The notes under the pieces were generated by a model that saw only the letters and a list, made by a program, of their open reading frames with translations, was not told the DNA's origin and searched no databases. The position numbers were made by a program, and so were the translations under genes. From Dehalococcoidia bacterium (lineage in GTDB: Bacteria; Chloroflexota; Dehalococcoidia; UBA2979), in NCBI GenBank assembly GCA_029247135.1, contig JAQWLS010000108.1:1-43792 (forward strand): a DNA stretch of 43,792 nucleotides, written 5' to 3'. This document shows, one piece after another, positions 36,851-43,792 of the stretch (position 1 is the first letter of the stretch; every line of letters starts with the position of its first letter).

Positions 36851-38452
36851 GTGAAACCTACGGCTTTAATCGCGGTGTCTGATAAAACTGATCTGGGGTA
36901 TTTGGCAGAAGAGTTAGTGAGGCTTGGATGGCAGATTTTAGCGACTGGTGGAACGGCGAGCTTTATTCGTGATTTGAATCTTCCCGTGATTCCGGTGTCG
37001 GAGTATACGAAAAGTCCCGAAATGCTTGGTGGGAGAGTTAAAACGTTACATCCGCTAATACACGGAGGCATCTTATATCGTCGAGGCAATATGGAGGATG
37101 AAAGTGAGATGAAGGCCCAGGGAATGAGGTCAATTGATCTTGTAGTCTGTAATCTTTATCCCTTCCAGGAAACGATTGCGCGCGATGGGTACACTGAGGC
37201 TGAAGCGATTGAGCAAATCGATATAGGGGGGCCGACTATGATCCGAGCGGCCGCAAAAAATCATGAGGCCGTAGGGGTTATTGTCGATCCCACTGATTAT
37301 AAAAAGGTAATTGATCTTCTTGATGAAGGTAACGATATGGAAGCTTTTGATTTGTCGGTCAGAAGGCAACTCGCTGCGAAAGCCTTTATGCATGTTAGTA
37401 CTTACGACGCCGCAATTTTTAATTTCATGACGGATAAAAATACTGTTTTTCCAGATGAATTGATAATCACGGCGCAACTAAAAAGCAAATTACGCTACGG
37501 TGAAAATCCGCATCAAAAAGGTGCTTTATATGAAATTAGGGATAATCACGGTTCAGTTGAAGGAGCGGGAGGATACACGCAGCACCCTGGTTTGGAGATG
37601 TCATACGTAAATGTGCTGGACGCATCGGCCGCCTTTGATTGCGTTGCTGATCTTGAGGGGCCAGCTGTGGTAATCGTTAAGCATACTAATCCGTGTGTGG
37701 CTGGTATGGTGGATTCGACGAAAGATCAAGATCAGTCACTTTCTAAACTTTATGAGCGGGCTTTGATAAATGGTGATTATGTAAGTGCCTACGGCGGCAT
37801 TATTGCGGTAAACAGGCCGGTTGATTTTGCACTAGCAGAAGCGATAAGAGATGTCAGACACCCTGAGCTTGGATCTCGAATGTTATACGACATTGTCATA
37901 GCTCCGGCTTATGATTCCGACGCCCTTCAACACCTAAAGAAAAAATCTAAGAATCTGCGAATATTGGAGGCTCCTCTCGGGTCACCTCAGCAGGATTTTC
38001 GACAAGTAGAAGTCAGGGGTATCAAGGGAGGGCTTTTGCTTCAGACACCAGATAGGACTCCTGAGATTGAGTTTGAGTCGGTAAGTAATAAACCTTTAAC
38101 ATCGGATATGGAGGCGGATCTAGGAGTTGCTTGGACGCTATGCAAGCACGTCTCTTCAAATGCAGTCGTGCTTGTTAAGGATCGAGTTTTAGTCGGGATG
38201 GGTGCCGGTCAACCAAACAGGGTAGGTTCGGCGAAGATTGCGGTTGACCAGGCCAAACATCGTACAGACGGTGCTGTATGCGCGACGGATGCTTTTTTGC
38301 CATTCCCTGACACTCTCGTAGTGGTTGCAGATGCAGGTTGTGTTGCGCTAGCTCACACAGGAGGCTCGATTCGAGACGAAGACTCGATAGTGGCTGCGAA
38401 CGAGAGAGACATTGTGCTGGTCACTACAGGTTATCGACATTTCAGGCATTAG
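36851..38452 (+). CDS. purH: bifunctional AICAR transformylase/IMP cyclohydrolase
   Basis: ALIAVSDKTDLGYLAEELVRLGWQILATGGTA, GGRVKTLHPLIHGGIL, LRYGENPHQKGALY, VIVKHTNPCVA. Confidence 0.97.
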   Translation: MKPTALIAVSDKTDLGYLAEELVRLGWQILATGGTASFIRDLNLPVIPVSEYTKSPEMLGGRVKTLHPLIHGGILYRRGNMEDESEMKAQGMRSIDLVVCNLYPFQETIARDGYTEAEAIEQIDIGGPTMIRAAAKNHEAVGVIVDPTDYKKVIDLLDEGNDMEAFDLSVRRQLAAKAFMHVSTYDAAIFNFMTDKNTVFPDELIITAQLKSKLRYGENPHQKGALYEIRDNHGSVEGAGGYTQHPGLEMSYVNVLDASAAFDCVADLEGPAVVIVKHTNPCVAGMVDSTKDQDQSLSKLYERALINGDYVSAYGGIIAVNRPVDFALAEAIRDVRHPELGSRMLYDIVIAPAYDSDALQHLKKKSKNLRILEAPLGSPQQDFRQVEVRGIKGGLLLQTPDRTPEIEFESVSNKPLTSDMEADLGVAWTLCKHVSSNAVVLVKDRVLVGMGAGQPNRVGSAKIAVDQAKHRTDGAVCATDAFLPFPDTLVVVADAGCVALAHTGGSIRDEDSIVAANERDIVLVTTGYRHFRH

Positions 38453-38576
38453 GTAGGCGGTTCGACAGGCCAGCCTGCTATAGATACACTAAGCTTACAT
38501 GGCTTAATGGCGACGGGAAATCAGTTACCTATGATTCACGTAGACTTCATTATGACTGTTTCCGAGGGACATTTTT

Positions 38577-39641
38577 TTGTCTAATAATTCAGGACCTCTT
38601 ACCTATGCTAAGTCGGGAGTTGACTTAGAGGCAGACTCGCGTCGAACTGAGAGGATTATTCACGAAGTATCAAAGACTCATGCGGGCACAATGGTAGACA
38701 ACCTGCCGGGTGGTTTTGCTGGGGGTATTAGATTGCCCGAAGGAAATCAGACATTAGTTGCATGCACTGATGGGGTTGGCACGAAGACCTTATTACATTC
38801 TTACTCTGGAACTTTTCAATCGGCTGGCATGGATGTTGTTGCTAATAACGTTAATGACTTAATTGTAACGGGAGCGACCCCCGTCGCATTTTTAGACTAC
38901 ATTGCAATGTCTGGACTAAGTGAGGATTCGGTTGTTGAGATTGTCAAAGGTGTTAGTGAGGCCTGTCGCTTGGATGGATTGGCACTTATATCCGGTGAGA
39001 CCGCTGAGATGCCTGGCATATATACATCCGGACATTTTGATCTCGCAGGCACCGCAATTGGTCTGGTATCAGAGTTAGATAAATTTCGAATAGATGAGAT
39101 AAGTGCTAACGATGTCCTGTTAGGTCTACCCTCCGGCGGGCTCATGACTAACGGGTTTTCTTTAGCTCGCGCGGCTCTAGGAATTAGTGGAGAAGAGTTG
39201 CATGACAAAGCGATGCTCCAAAATCGTCCTAGCCTGTTAGAGGGTGACAGTGTGGGAGGGTGGTTGACGCGACCTCACCCTTCGTTTTGGAATGTGTTTA
39301 AACAAATAAAAGACTTGGGAATAATTATTAAAGGTGCCGCTCACATAACTGGAGGTGGTATTGCTGGAAACCTGTCGCGCGTTATTCCAACTGGATGTGT
39401 GGGAGTTGTCGACGTTACAAGTTGGCGGCGTGATCAGATTTTTGACTACATTCAAGCGCAGGGCGGAATTGAATTGGAAGAAATGTATAGAGCCTTTAAT
39501 ATGGGAATCGGCATGATAATGGCTCTCTCGAAGGAAGACTCGAGGATAGCACTCGCCAGTGTCCCCGAGTTAGTGGAGTTGGGAAAGATAGAGCAATCGG
39601 ATAAAAGCGAGAAGGTCATTCTTTCAGGAGTGACATTATGA
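38577..39641 (+). CDS. purM: phosphoribosylformylglycinamidine cyclo-ligase
   Basis: TTG start; TYAKSGVDLEADSRRTERI, CTDGVGTKTLLH, GETAEMPGIY, HITGGGIAGNLSRVIP. Confidence 0.96.
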   Translation: MSNNSGPLTYAKSGVDLEADSRRTERIIHEVSKTHAGTMVDNLPGGFAGGIRLPEGNQTLVACTDGVGTKTLLHSYSGTFQSAGMDVVANNVNDLIVTGATPVAFLDYIAMSGLSEDSVVEIVKGVSEACRLDGLALISGETAEMPGIYTSGHFDLAGTAIGLVSELDKFRIDEISANDVLLGLPSGGLMTNGFSLARAALGISGEELHDKAMLQNRPSLLEGDSVGGWLTRPHPSFWNVFKQIKDLGIIIKGAAHITGGGIAGNLSRVIPTGCVGVVDVTSWRRDQIFDYIQAQGGIELEEMYRAFNMGIGMIMALSKEDSRIALASVPELVELGKIEQSDKSEKVILSGVTL

Positions 39642-40039
39642 AAAATTCAGTTGATCCGGTTGAGCTAATGCAATCTGCAGAGAGCATAGCAGTGGTCGGT
39701 GTTTCTGCCCGCTCGGACAGGCCGTCATACGAGGTCGCAGAGTACTTGATTGAGGCTGGATACGAAGTTTATCTTGTGAATCCTCGCGAGACTGAAATCC
39801 TCGGAAAGAAGGTTTACGATCGGGTTCAAGATTTACCGAAGCCTGTTGATATTGTTGATATTTTTAGAAAACCAGCGGACGTGTTGACTGTTGTAGAAGA
39901 TGCGATAGAGGCGTCAGCGGGTGCAATTTGGATGCAGCTTGAGATAGTGAATCAAGAAGCGGCACGTCTGGCACAGGCAGCTGGTCTCGATGTGATAATG
40001 GATAGGTGTACGAAAATCGAACATCGAAAAATCTCATGA
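39638..40039 (+). CDS. CoA-binding domain protein (YccU-like)
   Basis: SIAVVGVSARSDRPSYEVAEYLIEAGYEVYLVNPRETEILGKKVYDRVQDLPKPVDIVDIFRKP; AGLDVIMDRCTKIEH. Confidence 0.92.
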   Translation: MKNSVDPVELMQSAESIAVVGVSARSDRPSYEVAEYLIEAGYEVYLVNPRETEILGKKVYDRVQDLPKPVDIVDIFRKPADVLTVVEDAIEASAGAIWMQLEIVNQEAARLAQAAGLDVIMDRCTKIEHRKIS

Positions 40040-40067
40040 GTGAGATAACTAAATAAGGAGTCAGCAC

Positions 40068-41567
40068 TTGGATGGTCTTTCAGAGAAGTGTGGTGTTTTT
40101 GGTGTGTATGCACCAGAAGAAGATGTCGCCAGACTGACTTTTTTCGGTATTTATTCTCTCCAGCATCGTGGACAAGAATCAGCAGGAATTGCTGCATCTG
40201 ATGGTCGTCAGATCAGAATCGAAGCAGGGATGGGACTAGTTTCTCAGGCTTTTGATGAGCAGCGTTTAGGCGCGTTGCCTGGCATTGCTGCAATAGGGCA
40301 CACTCGCTATTCGACGACGGGTTCTACTTTAGCGTGTAATACCCAGCCGCTGTTGGTAAATGGCGTACATGGTGAATATGCATTAGCTCATAATGGAAAC
40401 GTGGTGAATGCCAAGGAATTAAAGTCATCATTGGGTTTAGAAGATCACTTTTTTGAGACAACTACTGATTCTGAGGTCTTGGCGAGAATACTTAGTGACG
40501 GACCAGGCAGGGACCTAAACGACAGATTCGCTTACATGATGACTAAGGCGAATGGCGCGTATTCTTTAGCGGTATTAACGAATGACGCGCTTTATGCGGT
40601 TAGAGACCCCCTCGGTATTAGACCCCTTTGTATTGGAAAGTTGCCCTCGCGTGATAACGGTGGCGGCGGCTGGGTTGTGTCATCTGAATCATGTGCCTTA
40701 GATCATCTTGGGGCCACGGTTATTAGGGATGTGTCACCGGGCGAGGTGGTAAAGATTGATGCGGGAGGTATTAGTTCTTTTTTCCCGCTCGGCCAAAATT
40801 CAGGTAGGACGGATAAAGATGAAAAGCTTTGTCTTTTTGAGTTTATCTATTTTGCGCGACCTGACTCCGTTTTATCCGGATCGCTTTTGCATGAGGTTAG
40901 GCGGAGGATGGGGGTTAGGTTGGCTCAGGAGCATCCAGCGGAGGCAGATATTGTCATCGGTGTTCCAGATTCCGCAACTCCAGCAGCGATTGGATACGCG
41001 GAAGAGAGTGGAATTCCCTACGTCGAAGCTTTAGTTAAAAACAGGTATGTGGGTAGGACTTTTATCAAGCCGGATCAACGATTACGGGAGCGTGATGTTG
41101 AGCTGAAATTGAACCCGCTTAAGCATGTTCTTGAAGGTAAGAGAGTTCTGGTTGTTGATGATTCTATTGTTCGAGGTACAACCACGCCTCGAGTAATTCG
41201 CATGCTACGTGAGGCTGGTGCGAAGGAAATACACATGCGAATTTCTGCCCCTCCCATAACCCACCCCTGTCCTTATGGCACAGATATGGCTACAAGAGGT
41301 GAATTGATCGCGGCTCAGAATTTTCAGCCTGACGGTCGAACTGTAGACGTAGATGCTATTGAGAATCACGTAGGAGCAGATAGTTTGCGTTATATTTCTT
41401 TGGAAGGTGCAAGTTGGGCTACCCGAAGAGGTGCCGGCCATTGTGCCGGTTGCTTCACCGGTAAATATCCCTCGGAAGGAATTCCTCTCCAGCTGGATAA
41501 GTTTGAACTTGAGACGGATGATGAAACGGGATCGATGCCGTCTATTTTGCCTCTGATTCGTTCATAA
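40068..41567 (+). CDS. purF: amidophosphoribosyltransferase
   Basis: TTG start with AAGGAG SD; EKCGVFGVYAPEEDVARLTFFGIYSLQHRGQESAGI, VVDDSIVRGTTTPRVIRMLREAGAKEIHMRISAPPITHPCPYGTDM. Confidence 0.97.
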   Translation: MDGLSEKCGVFGVYAPEEDVARLTFFGIYSLQHRGQESAGIAASDGRQIRIEAGMGLVSQAFDEQRLGALPGIAAIGHTRYSTTGSTLACNTQPLLVNGVHGEYALAHNGNVVNAKELKSSLGLEDHFFETTTDSEVLARILSDGPGRDLNDRFAYMMTKANGAYSLAVLTNDALYAVRDPLGIRPLCIGKLPSRDNGGGGWVVSSESCALDHLGATVIRDVSPGEVVKIDAGGISSFFPLGQNSGRTDKDEKLCLFEFIYFARPDSVLSGSLLHEVRRRMGVRLAQEHPAEADIVIGVPDSATPAAIGYAEESGIPYVEALVKNRYVGRTFIKPDQRLRERDVELKLNPLKHVLEGKRVLVVDDSIVRGTTTPRVIRMLREAGAKEIHMRISAPPITHPCPYGTDMATRGELIAAQNFQPDGRTVDVDAIENHVGADSLRYISLEGASWATRRGAGHCAGCFTGKYPSEGIPLQLDKFELETDDETGSMPSILPLIRS

Positions 41568-42219
41568 TCTCTAGTGCCCATTCAGGTATTACGCCGGAAT
41601 TGAATTGCGAGTCACTCATATCTGCCAGAGCTTTAGCGACCATATTTGCTTTCAGTAGAGAGTTGTCTGCCAAGATTCGCGCTGAATTTGCCTTACAGAC
41701 CGATATTTTTCTGTCGTTATCTTTTATTAGAAAAACTTCCCATTCAGTTATATCTTGTAAATCGCCAGAAGCATGCTCTTCCATGAAGTTTCCTTCCACG
41801 GTGACAGATTTAATCCGATCGAAAGGTATCATTTCTTGAGTGCCAATACCTAATCCAAGATATCTTTGTTGTAGGCGTGAGGTACCTTTATTTTTTTCCA
41901 TAACGAAATTACTTCCCACTATCCCATACACAGTTCCCAAAATGGCCGTAGGCCCAAAAATTACTATGATTATCAGTAAAATCATTGAAATCCAAAGTGG
42001 TAATTCGGCTAGTCCATTTATCAGGGTTATGACCGCGGCGATAGTAATCACAGCTTGAAAAACCGGTACTAACAGCGTCCGTCTAGATGGCCTAATTACC
42101 ACCTCTGTAGCAGATATTGTGGCGTAGCTTTTAAATAGTGGAACGGAGGTGTTTTCTTGCCCTAAGGTGTTGTTTTGGTTTTTTTTCACATTTGTAATCA
42201 TATTGCAAAAGACACTCAT
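41542..42219 (-). CDS. membrane protein with two TM segments and a PH-like soluble domain (uncertain)
   Basis: 225 aa; hydrophobic VPVFQAVITIAAVITLINGL and ISMILLIIIVIFGPTAILGTVYGIV, then a PH-like strand-rich region (MIPFDRIKSVTVEGN). Confidence 0.55.
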   Translation of the reverse strand: MSVFCNMITNVKKNQNNTLGQENTSVPLFKSYATISATEVVIRPSRRTLLVPVFQAVITIAAVITLINGLAELPLWISMILLIIIVIFGPTAILGTVYGIVGSNFVMEKNKGTSRLQQRYLGLGIGTQEMIPFDRIKSVTVEGNFMEEHASGDLQDITEWEVFLIKDNDRKISVCKANSARILADNSLLKANMVAKALADMSDSQFNSGVIPEWALEIMNESEAK

Positions 42220-42435
42220 GGGTAGGTCAATTACAGAGTCATTACTGGGTAAACGACCGGGTTTGTGTGTATGTACAGGCGGTGGATGGGATTGAATTTC
42301 GGTTCTCTTGTCGCGTCACAGAAGTCACGAATATTGGTCGGCTAAAAGCACGTTGGACGGGTTATATGCCGACCGTAAATAGTTTGCAGCCCGCATCGAT
42401 TCACATGTTTATTAAGCCTGTATAAATATGATTAA

Positions 42436-43452
42436 TTAAAACTTAATTACCATCTGTATTTGATTCGATGGCTTGATCAGCGATTCAAAGGCTTTTTGGA
42501 TATCTTCAAGTTTTATTGTGTCAGTTTCCGATAATAAGGGTTCCAAGAGAAATTTTTTAGTAGCGATTAAATCTACTGCGACCTTGAAATCGTACGGTTC
42601 ACTACCGAAAGTAGTGTTTAACTGTATTTCTTTTCCTGCCCAGTCAACAGGTAATAAAGGCACATCTTCCCAAGCTAAAGCCACTAACATTACATTGCCT
42701 TTTTTTCGTACCATATCCAAGGCACTCTGTAGACTGGGTTTGGCGGCTGCACATTCGTACACCACGTGGGGGCCATTACCGTCTGTTAGTTCTATGATTC
42801 TTTCCACAGGGTCTTGCGTGGTCGGATCTACCACTGCGTCAGCGCCCAGCTCTAAAGCAATAGTTCGTCTAGCTTCAGATGGCTCTGAGACAATGACCTT
42901 GTTAGCGCCCGCCGCTTTTGCTGCCTGTAAACATAAAAGCCCGATGGGGCCTGCTCCTAGTACGGCAACAGTATCTCCCAATCTTTGCTGGGACAGCCTG
43001 ACTGCTCTAGTTACTACTGCACAGGGTTCAGCTAAAGCTCCTTCTAAAGTTGAAACATTGTCAGGTAGTTTCAGCGGTTCCCATTCTTTACAAACGGTAT
43101 ATTCCGCGTATCCACGCGTCCTACTGTTTGTAATGCCCTCAAGTCGATAGTTAAATTGCTCTTGCTTTCGCAAAGGACTCTCTTTGCCTGGAGGTGGGTT
43201 GCCACCCATACCAATTACTCTGTCTCCTACTTTAAATCGCGTTACATCCGACCCGATTTTAGAGATCTCTCCAGCAAATTCATGCCCTAAAACTGTGTTT
43301 GGAGGTGCAATGTCGTATAGATAGACATGCACGTCAGTGCCGCAAATTGCACTATGTGAGATTTTAATTTGAATTTCGTCGGGTTCAGGTTCAGGTGTGG
43401 GGATTTCTTCGACCACTAAACTCTGTTTGCTTTTGTATATCGCTGCTTTCAT
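42436..43452 (-). CDS. zinc-dependent medium-chain alcohol/sorbitol dehydrogenase
   Basis: HSAICGTDVHVYL, NTVLGHEFAGEISKIG, GDTVAVLGAGPIGLLCLQAAKAAGA. Confidence 0.92.
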   Translation of the reverse strand: MKAAIYKSKQSLVVEEIPTPEPEPDEIQIKISHSAICGTDVHVYLYDIAPPNTVLGHEFAGEISKIGSDVTRFKVGDRVIGMGGNPPPGKESPLRKQEQFNYRLEGITNSRTRGYAEYTVCKEWEPLKLPDNVSTLEGALAEPCAVVTRAVRLSQQRLGDTVAVLGAGPIGLLCLQAAKAAGANKVIVSEPSEARRTIALELGADAVVDPTTQDPVERIIELTDGNGPHVVYECAAAKPSLQSALDMVRKKGNVMLVALAWEDVPLLPVDWAGKEIQLNTTFGSEPYDFKVAVDLIATKKFLLEPLLSETDTIKLEDIQKAFESLIKPSNQIQMVIKF

Positions 43453-43696
43453 TTGGCCCCCTATTTACCTGAACGATAGCAGATTGCCTATGGTCTTTGC
43501 TTCGCATTCTGTTATTTCAATTAGGGTTCTGGTTAAATATCTTTGAGCAACTTATGCCTGAGATAGAAGATAGCGCCAAACAATTATCCACTTTAAGTAA
43601 GGCAAGAAAGGTAACTATCATCAACTAAAATATGGGTCTTATACTCGTAAGGTATGTTTTGGTAGCGCGGGTACATGGTATCGGAAGGGACAAGAA

Positions 43697-43792
43697 ATGC
43701 GGCCAACACTTTTGGAAATATTAGCATGCCCTGTATGTAAAAATTCCTTGCGACTAGAGGTTTCCAGTGAGAATGACACGGAAATACTTGAA
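43697..43792 (+). CDS. Trm112-family protein, C-terminus cut by window edge
   Basis: MRPTLLEILACPVCKNSLRLEV with AAGGGA SD; runs off window. Confidence 0.75.
   Translation, partial: MRPTLLEILACPVCKNSLRLEVSSENDTEILE

Noticed and set aside
38571-38579. ATT start for purM
   Set aside because: In-frame TTG at 38577 has better spacing from GAGGGA (8 nt versus 2 nt).
1-43792. CRISPR array, prophage, transposon, tRNA or rRNA genes
   Set aside because: Looked for spaced direct repeats, integrase/transposase motifs and tRNA-like intergenic segments; none seen. A tRNAscan-SE/Infernal run would be needed to exclude small RNAs.

Overview
The window is a compact bacterial chromosomal segment with about 43 protein-coding genes. 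I saw no rRNA, tRNA, CRISPR array, phage or transposase. Gene content suggests a marine Chloroflexota (SAR202-like) genome; this is inferred from family content, not from a phylogeny. Main blocks: purK-purE; an LLM-family flavin monooxygenase; rpsO-pnp-2-hydroxyacid dehydrogenase-PRTase-GAF; pepA-glyoxalase-HAD; two tandem PLP aminotransferases; two class III CoA-transferases around a crotonase, DinB and cinA; a class III aminotransferase with a pterin-carbinolamine dehydratase; an acyl-CoA dehydrogenase; dnaA-nadD-obgE; ychF with two separate XdhC-type genes; trmO; rpsT; a truncated hemoglobin with an N-terminal Cys cluster; ubiE; MOSC; an orphan nuoE-nuoF pair with a lipoprotein sortase; purH, purM and purF. 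Main observations: (i) a probable replication origin at about 27.53-27.80 kb, where strand composition flips sharply (C-rich to G-rich on +) next to an AT-rich tract and a perfect TAGx4 run resembling DnaA-trios; (ii) apparent AUU start codons with good Shine-Dalgarno (SD) sequences for dnaA and a crotonase, both missed by ATG/GTG/TTG ORF calling; (iii) a dnaA leader with a possible SD-sequestering switch; (iv) a Cys-cluster/truncated-hemoglobin fusion; (v) paralogous lipoprotein-type sortases, one overlapping nuoF by GTGA; (vi) almost no spacing at tail-to-tail gene junctions.
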